DNA of 64,000 nt from Desulfomonile tiedjei (GCA_016212925.1 JACRDF010000010.1:248001-312000), one strand, 5' to 3'; shown: positions 1-9,427, counted from the first letter of the stretch. The notes: a model not told the origin generated them from the letters alone. Numbers and translations are program-made.

Positions 1-366
1 GATCTCCATTATGCAGGAATTCCCGGATCGCTCCGTGGGCATGTGGCATGCAAGTGACGCGTAAAGGATCAACTCTATTTTCATCATTGTTCACCCCGAT
101 AGGCCAAATCCACTCTTTGAATGCCCGTCTTTGTCGGGGAATTCTGAAGGAGACAAAATCTTTGATTTCTCCAATATCGGGCCACGGAAACTGGGAGCGT
201 CGGTGCTGAGGCCTGATTCGGTCTCGTAGGGGCAGGCCCCTGTGCCTGCCCAGGGCGGGCGCAGGGGCCCGCCCCTACAGGTGATGCCTCTGCGAAGCGC
301 ACCAGTTCCACACGACCGGATACCTCACCGCGTTTGTGAAGAGGTCTAATAAGCCTTGTCCATATT
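1..366. other. non-coding left flank with GTAGGGGC foldback repeat
   Basis: No convincing gene is visible between the window edge and the nuoG stop. Positions 226-278 hold a two-hairpin repeat that starts GTAGGGGCAGGCCCC and ends GGGGCCCGCCCCTAC, so the whole unit is a palindrome built from two smaller ones. The same GTAGGGG/CCCCTAC architecture forms the core of the MITE-like elements later in the window. In an E. coli-type operon nuoH would begin right after nuoG, and it does not do so here. Confidence 0.6.
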
Positions 367-3087
367 CTATCCATTCCTCTCCACCGACACCATCCCCCAG
401 CCGGGCAAATCAACTGCTTCAACACCAGGCAAGCCCACAGGCAAGGCCGCGACCCCGCTGGGGAGGGTCGATACCAATCTCACGGGCAGAATCAACTGAA
501 TCTCAGCTATTGTGAGTCTCACTGTGAGGCCGTCTGTCAGCTGGAGCCCTTGAGCGTCCGCTGGGCTGAGCCCTATGTAGGGCTGCGGGGACCGTTCCGC
601 AATGCCGGGCGATAAGACGCTCAGCTCCTCTGATCCGAAAATATGATAAGCCGGGACTATCAGCCATTCGCCGACTCGGGGACAAAAGGCCTCGGGCGGT
701 TCCCGAAAATACTGGACTGTTCCGTCTCGCGGTGGCTCGATCAACCTGTGACCAGGGTCACCGCCTCGGAGCGGCCCGGCGATTTCTTCCTGGAATTTGT
801 TGACAGCCTGGGCCGAATTCCAGCCTGGGCTCCAGAAACGAGGGATGAGAGGGGCTGGTGGCCGCCCTTCGTAGCCTTCCATCGAAAACGATAGGGGTGA
901 ATCCGAGTCATCCGGGGGCTTGGGCTCATGGACCGTTAGGTTTGCCAGCATCGCTGTGCGGCCGCTGTACCGATGGGGCTGTCTCGGGACCTTCATTCCC
1001 TCGATTCGGAAACCCGCTGGTGGAGCAATCTCGGGAACGGCCTTGAACGCGGGCACAGCTTTGGCCATAGCCGCGACAATATCGTCGATACTTTGCCACT
1101 CTTCAGCTTCAGACCTGTTCACCGACCGCATTATGTCTCGTAACCAGCGCCAACTGTCCTGTACGTTTTCATGCGGCGACATGACGGGAAAGAAGCGCTG
1201 CCCGCGGCCTTCATTGTTGATCAGCGTGCCGCCGGCTTCGGCGAATGCGGCCGCCGGTAGGATAAAGTCCGCCTTGGCCGCTGTGCGATTCTGAAGGTGG
1301 TCGATCGCGACAATCGTCTTGACGCCTTCAAAAAAATTCCCGAGTTCTTCCGATCCTGCTCTCCTGTAAAGGTCATTTTCAAGGATGATCGCCATTTCGG
1401 CTTTTTTGTCGGCGATGTCCCCGAACGCAGCATCCAGGCTCCGGCCGCCTATCATTGCCAGACCGAGGCTGTTTGCCTCCGGGACGACAAAGGATAAATC
1501 AGCCGAGCGATTGTCTTTGCAAAGAGCCCAGGCCACGTTGGCAGCGGCCTGGAGAACCGATTCACTGCCGCAACTTGTCCCGGACACCACGAGGGGTCGT
1601 TTAGCCTCTTGCAGCGCCTCCGCGATCTCGCGCGCCAGGGAACGGACCTCATCAGGGAGATCCGTCACCTCGGGCGCGTCGTCGGAAAGTTCTCGCGCCA
1701 CTGCAAAGCCGAGTCGCGCGATATCATCGGGGGCCCCATGAAACGTTCTGGTGGCCACATCGTCGAGTCTTGTCCCCGCTGTCGTGGAAATGAACAGGGG
1801 GCCTTTTCGATCCCGGACCGTTTCCCGGACAGCCGCGTCTGCCCACCGATTGAGACCGATCTTATCGCAGATTTCCATAGGCTTCTGTCTCACGGATTGT
1901 CGAAGCGCCAGGGCCATCATGGGTGCAACATTGCTGATATCCTCACCCAGCACCAACACCGCATCCGCGAGTTCCGCGTCGTGAAGCGACGCTGATCGGG
2001 CCGGCCCTGAGCTGAGAATTTCCAGCGCCAGCTTAAGAAGAGCGTACTCCTTTCCCGGTATTCCGAGATAAAACCCTTCGGACCCCACCAATGAGCGAAG
2101 GACAAAATTCGCCTCAAGCGACGCTCGCGGCGATCCAATGCCGATCACTCCACCGCTGCCGGGCCACATGGACGCGAGGTATTGCAGTGCGTCTTCTTTC
2201 CCGGTCGGCTCAATCGGCTGGCGCCGACTTGCTCGGAACATGGGTTGTCGGAGCCTCTGGTCGCTGTTTACAAATTCGTACCCATATCTGCCGCGATCAC
2301 ACAGGAAATACCTGTTGACCTGTCCATTGTACCGGTTATGAATTCTGCGCAGCTCTCCGTAACGTTCGCCGGGAATGGTGTTGCAGCCCACACCACAGTG
2401 GACGCAGATTGACGGCGCGGTCTGCAAATCCCATTTGCGGGTGTAATGCCGTCTCAGCGTCTTATCGGTAAAGACTCCTGTAGGGCATACTTCCACCAGA
2501 TTGCCGCTGAACTCGCTCTCTAGCGTGCCGTCTGCGAAGCGCCCGAAATAGATACGACTGTGAACGCCGAACACACTGAAATCCTTGCCGCCTGCGTAGT
2601 CTTTGTAAAATCTCACGCAGCGGTAACACTGGATGCAACGGTTCATCTCGTGGTTAATGAATGGTCCCAGATCCTGATTTTGGTATGTGCGCTTAGGGAA
2701 GCTGTAGTCCCGATAGTTGTGCCCTGTCATGACCGTCATGTCCTGTAGATGGCATTCGCCACCTTCATCGCAAACAGGACAATCATGGGGATGATTCATC
2801 ATGAGCAATTCAATCACACTCTTACGGAATTCCTTTGCCTCCAGGTCGTCTATTGAGATACGAGTGCCGTTCGCCGCTTCGGTCATGCACGACATTGTTA
2901 TGAAGCCACGGGTGTCTTTCTCATTCCTGAATTGCTTGACCGCGCACTGGCGGCACGCACCCACCGAATGCAGGGCCGGATGCCAGCAAAAGTACGGAAT
3001 ATTGAATCCAAGGGCGAGGCACGCGCTCAGCAGACTCTGTCCGGACTCTACCTCGTAAGGCACATCATCAATATAAATTGTTGCCAT
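367..3087 (-). CDS. nuoG: NADH-quinone oxidoreductase subunit G (NuoG)
   Basis: Large iron-sulfur subunit of the complex I peripheral arm, which carries electrons from NuoF towards the quinone site. The 906 residues match the length and layout of E. coli NuoG. The N-terminal [2Fe-2S] ferredoxin domain has CWHPALHSVGACRQC at about residues 34-48. A His/Cys cluster follows at HDCPVCDEGGEC, then CIQCYRC. The N7-type cluster motif CVHCGVGC plus a later Cys in YFLCDRGR is kept, followed by a molybdopterin-oxidoreductase-like domain with LENDL and INNEGR motifs. The start is 3 bases after nuoF, so the two are co-transcribed. The C-terminus ends normally. The E. coli-like length and fused NuoCD suggest the gammaproteobacterial-type complex I rather than the 14-gene type; that is inference from sequence resemblance. 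Confidence 0.95.
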   Translation of the reverse strand: MATIYIDDVPYEVESGQSLLSACLALGFNIPYFCWHPALHSVGACRQCAVKQFRNEKDTRGFITMSCMTEAANGTRISIDDLEAKEFRKSVIELLMMNHPHDCPVCDEGGECHLQDMTVMTGHNYRDYSFPKRTYQNQDLGPFINHEMNRCIQCYRCVRFYKDYAGGKDFSVFGVHSRIYFGRFADGTLESEFSGNLVEVCPTGVFTDKTLRRHYTRKWDLQTAPSICVHCGVGCNTIPGERYGELRRIHNRYNGQVNRYFLCDRGRYGYEFVNSDQRLRQPMFRASRRQPIEPTGKEDALQYLASMWPGSGGVIGIGSPRASLEANFVLRSLVGSEGFYLGIPGKEYALLKLALEILSSGPARSASLHDAELADAVLVLGEDISNVAPMMALALRQSVRQKPMEICDKIGLNRWADAAVRETVRDRKGPLFISTTAGTRLDDVATRTFHGAPDDIARLGFAVARELSDDAPEVTDLPDEVRSLAREIAEALQEAKRPLVVSGTSCGSESVLQAAANVAWALCKDNRSADLSFVVPEANSLGLAMIGGRSLDAAFGDIADKKAEMAIILENDLYRRAGSEELGNFFEGVKTIVAIDHLQNRTAAKADFILPAAAFAEAGGTLINNEGRGQRFFPVMSPHENVQDSWRWLRDIMRSVNRSEAEEWQSIDDIVAAMAKAVPAFKAVPEIAPPAGFRIEGMKVPRQPHRYSGRTAMLANLTVHEPKPPDDSDSPLSFSMEGYEGRPPAPLIPRFWSPGWNSAQAVNKFQEEIAGPLRGGDPGHRLIEPPRDGTVQYFREPPEAFCPRVGEWLIVPAYHIFGSEELSVLSPGIAERSPQPYIGLSPADAQGLQLTDGLTVRLTIAEIQLILPVRLVSTLPSGVAALPVGLPGVEAVDLPGWGMVSVERNG

Positions 3088-3090
3088 CCG

Positions 3091-4365
3091 TCATCTCCAC
3101 GGACATCGCTTCTCACGGATGTGCCGTTCAAAGTCCTCTCTGAAGAGAACAAGCGCGCTGCGTAACGGCTCCACAGCGCCGGGAGCCAATGGGCAAAAAG
3201 TTCGGCCCAACCACAAATCTTTTCCCAGCTTTTCCAGTCTCCGCAGGTGTTCAGGCTGCCCACGGCCCTCCTCAATGTCCTTGAGTATTCTCTCGGCCCA
3301 AGGCAGGCCTTCGCGGCAAGGGGTACACCAGCCGCAGGATTCCCTTGCAAAAAAGTGCTCCAGATTGTGGACCATTCCTACCGGGCAGGTTTGGTCATCG
3401 AGGACGATCATTGTCCCAGTACCCATGCGACTGCCGACTTTGGGCACAGAATCGTAATCCATGGGGACGTCGAGATGCTCTTCCGCCAGAAACTCCGTTG
3501 AAGCGCCACCGGGAATCACCGCGCGAAAATTCACCCCTTCTCGCATGCCGCCGGCATGCTCTTCCAGGATCTCACGGATGGGTGTGCCCATAGGCAGTTC
3601 CCACGCTCCAGGCCTCTTTACCTTCCCGCTTACGCCGTAAATCTTTGTTCCGCCGTCCTTACATCGGCTCAACCCTTTGAACCAGTCCGCTCCGTTGTTC
3701 ACTATGTGTGGCACGTTGCACAGGGTTTCGGCATTGTTAATGTTGGTTGGCTTGCCCCACAGGCCGGCTATGGTGGGATGCGGCAGTCTATGTCTGGGGA
3801 CCGCGCGGCCGCCCTGCATCGAATTGAGCATGGCCGTGCCCTCGCCGCATATGTAGCGTCCCGCGCTTATATGCAGATGGAGTTGCAGGCTGAACCCTGA
3901 TCCGGCAATGTTGCTCCCCAAATATCCCTGTTCATAAGCCTCGGCAATAGCCCAGGTGAGCGTTTTAGCAACCTTGGTGTACTCGTGCCGTAAGAATATG
4001 ATTGCCAGATCGGCTTGGATCGCGTACGCGCCCAGAACCAAACCCTCAATAAGCTGATGCGGGTCCCCTTCCATAAGTATCCGATCCTTGAAAGCTCCCG
4101 GCTCCATTTCATCGGCATCGACCACAAGATACTTCGGCCGGGGCCCATCGTCATCCGTCGGCACGGTGGCCCATTTCTGACCTGTGGGAAAGCCCGCTCC
4201 ACCCCGACCACGCAGGTTGGCTGCCGATACCAGGTCTACGATCTCTTTCGGCGCCATTGTTTTCAGGGCCTTATGGACCGCCTGATAGCCGCCCGCTTTC
4301 TCGTAATCCTTGATATGAAGGGGCTCCATGCCATCGCGGATGTTCTTGGTTAGAGGTCGTTCCAT
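3091..4365 (-). CDS. nuoF: NADH-quinone oxidoreductase subunit F (NuoF)
   Basis: NADH- and FMN-binding subunit of complex I, 424 residues, usual length. The glycine-rich NADH/FMN region [16 protein letters not shown] lies near residue 50. The [4Fe-4S] N3 ligands are in ESCGWCTPCREG near residue 340, with the last Cys in TFCPLAPGA. It sits 12 bases downstream of nuoE and 3 bases upstream of nuoG. A second NuoF paralogue, HoxF at 50952-52604, belongs to a hydrogenase, so the two diaphorase modules should not be confused. Confidence 0.95.
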   Translation of the reverse strand: MERPLTKNIRDGMEPLHIKDYEKAGGYQAVHKALKTMAPKEIVDLVSAANLRGRGGAGFPTGQKWATVPTDDDGPRPKYLVVDADEMEPGAFKDRILMEGDPHQLIEGLVLGAYAIQADLAIIFLRHEYTKVAKTLTWAIAEAYEQGYLGSNIAGSGFSLQLHLHISAGRYICGEGTAMLNSMQGGRAVPRHRLPHPTIAGLWGKPTNINNAETLCNVPHIVNNGADWFKGLSRCKDGGTKIYGVSGKVKRPGAWELPMGTPIREILEEHAGGMREGVNFRAVIPGGASTEFLAEEHLDVPMDYDSVPKVGSRMGTGTMIVLDDQTCPVGMVHNLEHFFARESCGWCTPCREGLPWAERILKDIEEGRGQPEHLRRLEKLGKDLWLGRTFCPLAPGAVEPLRSALVLFREDFERHIREKRCPWR

Positions 4366-4377
4366 TGTTTCGGCCCC

Positions 4378-4845
4378 CTACTCGTACCGCTCAAGGATTT
4401 CATCGAATTTCTGTGGCGTCAGGTCTTCGTGAAGGTCGTCGTCGATCATCAAAGCCGGCGCATGATGGCAGGCTCCAAGGCACTGTATCGGTAATAGCGT
4501 GAAGCGACCGTCGGGGGTTGTTTCGCCCGGGTTGATGCCGAGGCGGCCCTGCATATGTTCCAAGAGGCCTTCGTATCCCATGATCCAGCACGAAACGCTG
4601 TCGCATATCCAGATAACGTGTCTCCCTACAGGTTTTCGGAATAGATGATTATAGAATGTGGCAACGCCGTCCAGTTCGTCCGGAGACATCTCCAAATAGG
4701 CTGCCAATTCGCGGATGGACTCGTCAGACAACCACCCTCGGTGCCTTTGGAGCACCATCAATGCTTCAATGGATGCTCCGCGGGGGGTGGGGCAATGCTC
4801 GCGGATATAGGATTCAATTTCCCGCTTAATTTCTTCGCTCAGCAT
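4378..4845 (-). CDS. nuoE: NADH-quinone oxidoreductase subunit E (NuoE)
   Basis: Thioredoxin-fold [2Fe-2S] subunit of the NADH dehydrogenase module, 155 residues. Four cysteine ligands are visible in CDSVSC and CLGAC. The typical GVATFYNHLFRKPVG segment is present. It is the first gene of the nuoEFG half of the split operon. The space upstream (4846-4951) is short, and then the toxin-antitoxin-like gene cluster begins, so nuoE may rely on read-through from nuoCD or on a promoter of its own; no clear promoter was identified. Confidence 0.93.
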   Translation of the reverse strand: MLSEEIKREIESYIREHCPTPRGASIEALMVLQRHRGWLSDESIRELAAYLEMSPDELDGVATFYNHLFRKPVGRHVIWICDSVSCWIMGYEGLLEHMQGRLGINPGETTPDGRFTLLPIQCLGACHHAPALMIDDDLHEDLTPQKFDEILERYE

Positions 4846-4951
4846 AATCCGGTCCTTGACGACAATGGAATTAATGGAACATCAAGTCTGTTCTGCAATT
4901 GGTCTTCGCGTGTGGTCAATTCTGCCTTAGCTTCCGGATGAGAAGCGAACT

Positions 4952-5176
4952 TCACTTGGCAAGCCGTCCAAGAATTTCGGAGAATACCTCATCACCAGGA
5001 ATTGCTTTGACTTTTCCGGAACGAAGCTCCTGAAGCCTTCTCTTTGCCACTTCCGTCCACTTGGCATCAATGGCGGTATTAGGGGCATTGAGGCTACGCA
5101 GAAGTGAATCAGCGATAAGCGCCCTTTCCTCAACAGGAAGAGAAAGGGCTTCTTCAATAAGCTTTCTCGTCGTCAT
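4952..5176 (-). CDS. putative addiction module component (RelB-like antitoxin)
   Basis: A 74-residue protein starting MTTRKLIEEALSLPVEERA, the pattern of the small addiction-module component family (LPVEERALIADSLLRSLN). Such proteins normally pair with a RelE/ParE-type toxin, but none is visible next to it: downstream is nuoE and upstream is a HicAB pair. The internal ATG at 5176 is preferred because family members start at this Met, and the longer reading adds a non-conserved stretch. Function is inferred from family resemblance only. Confidence 0.65.
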   Translation of the reverse strand: MTTRKLIEEALSLPVEERALIADSLLRSLNAPNTAIDAKWTEVAKRRLQELRSGKVKAIPGDEVFSEILGRLAK

Positions 5177-5304
5177 TGTGCTTGAACTCCCATATTTGAT
5201 GAATTGAATCTCGATTCCACATGACTGGACTAGCACTGTGCCAGCGCTGCCAACGTGGTGGCCCACACCTGAGAGCTATGGGACCGTCCTTGTCAAGTCG
5301 AGCG

Positions 5305-5544
5305 TTATGCGACGTCCTGCATCTTGTTGGCGAAGTCGCGACCAGCCGTCGACGGTGGAAGAGGCTTTCCGTCCGCTCGGTACAAAGCGATGGCTTCCTC
5401 GACGATCTCGCACAGTTCGGCAAACACCTCTTTCTCATCGGGACCGTGACAACCACCCAGGATCAAACCCGGTGCGCTTCCCACATAACACTGGTCCTCA
5501 TCGGACCACTCCACGATTTTTGCGTACTTAGCACTGTCTTTCAT
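5305..5544 (-). CDS. HicB-like antitoxin
   Basis: A 79-residue protein with the HicB N-terminal fold signature (KIVEWSDEDQCYVGSAPGL, then a helix ending EEAIALYRADGKPLPP). HicB proteins mimic the substrate of, and block, HicA ribonucleases. It overlaps the upstream hicA-like gene by 4 bases (ATGA), in the order hicA then hicB, which indicates translational coupling. It is shorter than HicB proteins that carry a C-terminal DNA-binding domain. Confidence 0.75.
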   Translation of the reverse strand: MKDSAKYAKIVEWSDEDQCYVGSAPGLILGGCHGPDEKEVFAELCEIVEEAIALYRADGKPLPPSTAGRDFANKMQDVA

Positions 5545-5738
5545 TCTCTAGACTCCCCAATCGCGCGGCGCACACCACGAATCTGATAATGCTTAGCGTC
5601 ATCTCCAGGTTTTCCGGAGATCGCTATTGGTTTGGATACCTTGGGATGCACAAAGTTTCGGTGGCTTCCTTTTCCACCACGATCGACGAACCCGGCTCGC
5701 TGCAACTCGTCGATCAGCTCACGCACTTTCGGTGGCAA
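5541..5738 (-). CDS. HicA-like mRNA interferase toxin
   Basis: A 65-residue HicA-type protein with the double-stranded-RNA-binding-like fold. The line RAGFVDRGGKGSHRNFVHP contains the GSH motif whose His is the expected catalytic residue. HicA cleaves mRNA during stress. Its stop overlaps the start of the hicB-like gene at 5305-5544. It is one of two HicAB pairs in this 2 kb cluster, and the second has the reverse gene order. Confidence 0.75.
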   Translation of the reverse strand: MPPKVRELIDELQRAGFVDRGGKGSHRNFVHPKVSKPIAISGKPGDDAKHYQIRGVRRAIGESRE

Positions 5739-5881
5739 CGAGTCCTCCTGACTTTCTTCCTCGCATAAGGCTGCCGATAAGCCGCGATTAATTGGAACAG
5801 CATGGGTGGAACAATATCAAATTCGTTTGCCGCTCTCCCGTGCGTGGCCTTGTTACACGGGGCTGGTTGTGACACATCTCG

Positions 5882-6067
5882 TCAAATCTCAGATATTGAC
5901 AGTCCTCGACAGATCTTCTTGGCTAGTTTGTTTGATGTCTCCGTGTGACGAGGTACTGCTTCGACTTCCCCTGTCTTCGGATTACACCATAATGAATGCT
6001 CAGGTCCTTCTCTTTTGAGGTAACACCCGTGCTTACGCGGATGTCTCAACCACGAGCTACCCTTCAT
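5882..6067 (-). CDS. HicA-like mRNA interferase toxin (second pair)
   Basis: A 61-residue HicA/YcfA-type protein: KHGCYLKREGPEHSLWCNP carries the expected catalytic His, and VEAVPRHTE is the conserved second half. It differs clearly in sequence from the HicA at 5541-5738, so it is not a recent duplicate. Its start overlaps the end of the hicB-like gene at 6064-6279 by 4 bases, giving the order hicB then hicA. Confidence 0.78.
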   Translation of the reverse strand: MKGSSWLRHPRKHGCYLKREGPEHSLWCNPKTGEVEAVPRHTETSNKLAKKICRGLSISEI

Positions 6068-6279
6068 TGCACTACGACCGTTTCTCGAATAGCGTCTTGT
6101 GGCACTCCCCGCAAAGCATCCTCTCGGCGATCCTCAAGAACGAGCGCAATTGCCTCAGCAAGATTCTTGCGGCATTCTTCGATGGTGCGGCCCTGTCCGT
6201 TAGCGCCGGGTATTTCCGGACAATACGCAATGTACCAATCGCCATCTTGCTCTATTATTGCAGTGAATTCATTATGCAT
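6064..6279 (-). CDS. HicB-like antitoxin (second pair)
   Basis: A 71-residue HicB-family protein: MHNEFTAIIEQDGDWYIAYC, then PEIPGANGQGRTIEECRKNL and AIALVLEDRRED. The start at 6279 is chosen because the family begins at this MHNEFTA motif; upstream residues are not conserved in kind. It is translationally coupled to the hicA-like gene behind it. Confidence 0.78.
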   Translation of the reverse strand: MHNEFTAIIEQDGDWYIAYCPEIPGANGQGRTIEECRKNLAEAIALVLEDRREDALRGVPQDAIRETVVVQ

Positions 6280-6382
6280 TTTCTCCTCCATCGGTACGCG
6301 GCACTTTACACCGAATTGCCAAAAAGGGCAGAGGTTGTCAGCGTCTAACAAGCGGATTCATCCCTGACAATGCAGCTGCGCC

Positions 6383-6712
6383 TCACCGGATAGGCGCTTG
6401 CTGCGGGTCCGACTGGGGGAGCTGATTCGCCGGCTGATCTTCGGAACTCTCCATCCATGAAGGTAGGTCGCTGCCTGTTGCCTCGGCGTAAAGGGTCTCG
6501 GGAGCTACATCAACTTCATCTCCCCAGGTCAAGGTGCCAAGTTCAGCGTTTACTGAGAACTCACGGAAGAATTCCATATCCTTGAAACGTTCAAACACGC
6601 CGCCCTTGGCCATATACTTCGAGAAATCCACTACACCCCGCTTTCCGTCGTCGAATTCCAGCTCGATTCGGTAGCCTCCCTTGTACACCGCAGCAACGAC
6701 ATCATGAATCAT
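6383..6712 (-). CDS. DUF2442 domain protein
   Basis: A 109-residue protein with the DUF2442 signature: VYKGGYRIELEFDDGKRGVV, DFSKYMAKGGVFERFKD, then ELGTLTWGDEVDVAPETLY. DUF2442 proteins are small, often in toxin-antitoxin neighbourhoods, and of unproven function. The last 25 residues are proline/glutamine-rich and look unstructured. It follows the small gene at 6726-6893 by 13 bases, so the two may form a pair. Confidence 0.7.
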   Translation of the reverse strand: MIHDVVAAVYKGGYRIELEFDDGKRGVVDFSKYMAKGGVFERFKDMEFFREFSVNAELGTLTWGDEVDVAPETLYAEATGSDLPSWMESSEDQPANQLPQSDPQQAPIR

Positions 6713-6725
6713 GGTCTTTCTCCTC

Positions 6726-6893
6726 TCAGCGTAGAGGGTCGATCTTGTTCAGTGGTTTATTATTCCGGGCGGCTTCCCAGTTGCTCATTAACTCATCAAA
6801 GTGTTGTGATGCCCAGGTAGGAGAACCAGGCTCAACAGCCTTGATAAGGAAGGGATTATCCCCCTTCTTGGGCCAACGGAATTCTTCATCCAT
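6726..6893 (-). CDS. small hypothetical protein, possible partner of DUF2442
   Basis: A 55-residue protein (MDEEFRWPKKGDNPFLIKAV...) that I do not recognise with certainty. It is acidic and tryptophan-containing, with no membrane segment. Because it sits 13 bases before the DUF2442 gene on the same strand inside a toxin-antitoxin-rich stretch, it may be the other half of a two-gene module. The ATG at 6893 is chosen over one 5 codons upstream. Confidence 0.5.
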   Translation of the reverse strand: MDEEFRWPKKGDNPFLIKAVEPGSPTWASQHFDELMSNWEAARNNKPLNKIDPLR

Positions 6894-6938
6894 GTCTGTT
6901 GCTCCCACCGACCGTTTTAATAACTATGCTTGGTTGTC

Positions 6939-8687
6939 TCATCGATCCACATCCGCCAATACATAGTCGATGCTGCCGAGAATAGCGGGCATGTCAGCGA
7001 CCGCCAAGCCTCGGCTTATCAAAGGGACCATCTGCAGGTGTGCGAACGACGGAGTTCGGATGCGCACCCGGTAAGCCATAGTGTTTCCGTCGCTTATCAA
7101 GTAGTAGCCATTATTGCCCTTGGTGGCTTCAATACCGCAGAACGCTTCGCCCGGAGGAATCACCGGACCCCAGCTCACGCCCAGGAAATGGGTTATGAGC
7201 GTCTCGATGTCATGCATTGTCCGTTCTTTCCGCGGGGGAGTCGTAAGCGGATGATCGGATTTGTAAGGCCCGGAAGGCATATTCTTCAGGCACTGGTCAA
7301 TGATCCGGAGGCTCTGGCGCATCTCTTCCAGTCGGACAAGGGTCCTGGCGTAGCAATCTCCTGTATCAGCCGTAGGGATGTCGAATTCAAAATTCTCGTA
7401 CCCGGAGTAAGGTCTTTTCTTTCGGAAATCCCATTCGAAGCCGCACGCTCGAAGGCCCGGCCCGGTGACACCCCAATCAATGGCCTCCTCAGCGCTGTAC
7501 ACACCTACGCCCTGAGTACGGGCTTTGAAAATGCGGTTTTGCATGACCAGTTTGTCGTATTCATCCAGGCGAGCCGGCATATAGTCGAGGAATTCCCGGA
7601 CCAGCTTGTCCCACCCTTTCGGCAGGTCCTGAGCCACACCACCGATCCTGTACCAGCTTGGGTGCATGCGGCCGCCGCAAATAGCTTGGACAATGTCAAA
7701 GATCCGCTCGCGGTCGTTGAATGTGAAAAACACCGGGGAGATAGCGCCAACATCCTGGGCCATGGTGCCGAAAAAAACCAGGTGACTCGCCACGCGAAAG
7801 AACTCGGCCATCATCACTCGGATAGTGTCCACTTTTTCCGGGACCTTGATCCCTGCCAACGTTTCCACGGCCAGGACATAGGGCAGGTTGTTCATTACAC
7901 CGCCCAGGTAGTCGATCCTGTCGGTGTACGGGATGAAGGTGTGCCACGACTGCCGCTCACCCATCTTTTCGGCCCCGCGATGGTGGAAGCCGATATCCAG
8001 GGCCGCGTCCACGATCTCCTCCCCATCGAGCTGCAACATGACATGGAGCACACCGTGCGCCGATGGGTGATTGGGACCGAGATTCAGAAACATGAAGTCC
8101 GTGTCTCCACTGGCGGTCTTCATTCCCCAGTCTTCCGGACGAAATCGCAGTTCTTCTTCTTCCGAGATGTGTTTTGCCTCAGGCAACCGGAACTGGCCCA
8201 TTTCGGTTGCCCTGGCAGGATGTTCCTTGCGCAGGGGATGTCCTTCCCATCCGGCGGGCATGAGAATACGCTTCAGAAGAGGATGTCCCCCGAACTTGAC
8301 CCCGAACATGTCCCAGGCCTCACGTTCGTACCAATTTGCCGCGGGCCAGAGATCAACAATGCTCGGAATAGACGGGAAATCTCCCTCCAGAGCTACTTTG
8401 ATTCGAATATCTTCGTTGCGATCATAGGATAGGAGATGGTACACCACCGAAAAATCGGCTGCCGGTTGGCCTTTGCGATTGGCGCGGACCCGTTCGTCTA
8501 TGCAGGACAGGTCGTACAGCGTTTTGTAGGGTTTGGGGGCTTCCTGTTTCAGGTAACGCAAAACGCCATGAGCGGCCTCCGGTAATATCCATACGGTTGG
8601 AATATCATCACAAGTCGCTTGTGTGGCCACAATTGCATCGCCGAGTTTGTTCTGTAATTCCTCAAGAATGCTCAAAGCCTCGGTCAT
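6939..8687 (-). CDS. nuoCD: NADH-quinone oxidoreductase fused subunit C/D (NuoCD)
   Basis: Fusion of the 30 kDa (NuoC) and 49 kDa (NuoD) subunits, as in E. coli; about 582 residues from the ATG at 8687 (a TTG twelve codons further up is possible). The NuoC part holds [20 protein letters not shown] and the NuoD part starts near [15 protein letters not shown], which contributes to the quinone pocket. The protein ends [14 protein letters not shown] as the family does. Its stop is followed by a small-gene cluster rather than by nuoE, an unusual split. Confidence 0.95.
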   Translation of the reverse strand: MTEALSILEELQNKLGDAIVATQATCDDIPTVWILPEAAHGVLRYLKQEAPKPYKTLYDLSCIDERVRANRKGQPAADFSVVYHLLSYDRNEDIRIKVALEGDFPSIPSIVDLWPAANWYEREAWDMFGVKFGGHPLLKRILMPAGWEGHPLRKEHPARATEMGQFRLPEAKHISEEEELRFRPEDWGMKTASGDTDFMFLNLGPNHPSAHGVLHVMLQLDGEEIVDAALDIGFHHRGAEKMGERQSWHTFIPYTDRIDYLGGVMNNLPYVLAVETLAGIKVPEKVDTIRVMMAEFFRVASHLVFFGTMAQDVGAISPVFFTFNDRERIFDIVQAICGGRMHPSWYRIGGVAQDLPKGWDKLVREFLDYMPARLDEYDKLVMQNRIFKARTQGVGVYSAEEAIDWGVTGPGLRACGFEWDFRKKRPYSGYENFEFDIPTADTGDCYARTLVRLEEMRQSLRIIDQCLKNMPSGPYKSDHPLTTPPRKERTMHDIETLITHFLGVSWGPVIPPGEAFCGIEATKGNNGYYLISDGNTMAYRVRIRTPSFAHLQMVPLISRGLAVADMPAILGSIDYVLADVDR

Positions 8688-8772
8688 AGAGGATATCCCC
8701 TTGCCTCTATCCTTTTCGGCCAAGACGCCGGCCCCAGTCCGTGCAGCGCCGGGCGTGCTCGAAATCCCTCAA

Positions 8773-9408
8773 CTATACTTCATCCGGAGAGCGCAGCTCG
8801 GTGGCCTGCCGACGCAATTCCCGTTTTGCGTCCCTCATTGACGGTCTTGCCGGCTGCTGAGGTTCCTGCGTTCCGACGACCCAACTCAGGGGCCTTCTTT
8901 CGGCCCCGACAGCCTTCTGCAGGAGCATGAGCCCTTCCAGGAAGGCATCGGGTCGAGGCGGACATCCAGGAACATACACATCCACCGGAAGGAACTTGTC
9001 CACCCCCTGAACTACGCTGTAGATGTCGTACATCCCTCCCGAGTTGGCGCAGGATCCCATGGAAATCACCCAACGAGGCTCCATCATCTGTTCGTGAAGC
9101 CTCTTGAGAACAGGGGCCATTTTCATGAACACAGTTCCAGAGACTACAATCAGGTCGGCCTCTCTGGGGCTGCTGCGAAGCACTTCAGCGCCGAAACGCG
9201 CGATGTCGTATCGGCTGGTAAAGGCTGTGGCCATCTCGACGTAACAACACGAAAGCCCAAAGTTGAACGGCCAAATGGAATTCTTGCGGCCCCATGCCAG
9301 AAGGTCTTGCAGCTTTCCCAATATGACATTGCCGGGTACCGCTTCTTCAACTCCATCCTTACGCCGGCCGGACTCATGTGAGCCGGGCTTAACAAGGGAC
9401 CACTGCAT
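8773..9408 (-). CDS. nuoB: NADH-quinone oxidoreductase subunit B (NuoB)
   Basis: Subunit carrying the terminal [4Fe-4S] cluster N2, which passes electrons to quinone. The paired cysteines are in [10 protein letters not shown], and the other ligands in GSCANSGG and PGCPPRPDA. Length is 211 residues, with a charged C-terminal tail. It lies 19 bases after nuoA and about 85 bases before the preferred nuoCD start. Confidence 0.95.
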   Translation of the reverse strand: MQWSLVKPGSHESGRRKDGVEEAVPGNVILGKLQDLLAWGRKNSIWPFNFGLSCCYVEMATAFTSRYDIARFGAEVLRSSPREADLIVVSGTVFMKMAPVLKRLHEQMMEPRWVISMGSCANSGGMYDIYSVVQGVDKFLPVDVYVPGCPPRPDAFLEGLMLLQKAVGAERRPLSWVVGTQEPQQPARPSMRDAKRELRRQATELRSPDEV

Positions 9409-9427
9409 TTTCCAGTCAGCCCTTTCG

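Noticed and set aside
84-425. Minus-strand 113-codon frame overlapping the nuoG end
   Set aside because: It overlaps the nuoG 3-prime end in another frame and runs through the GTAGGGGC palindrome; composition is not protein-like, so it is a chance frame.
6930-8432. Plus-strand 500-codon open frame
   Set aside because: It is exactly antisense to nuoCD, whose product is unmistakable; the long frame results from GC-rich codon structure.
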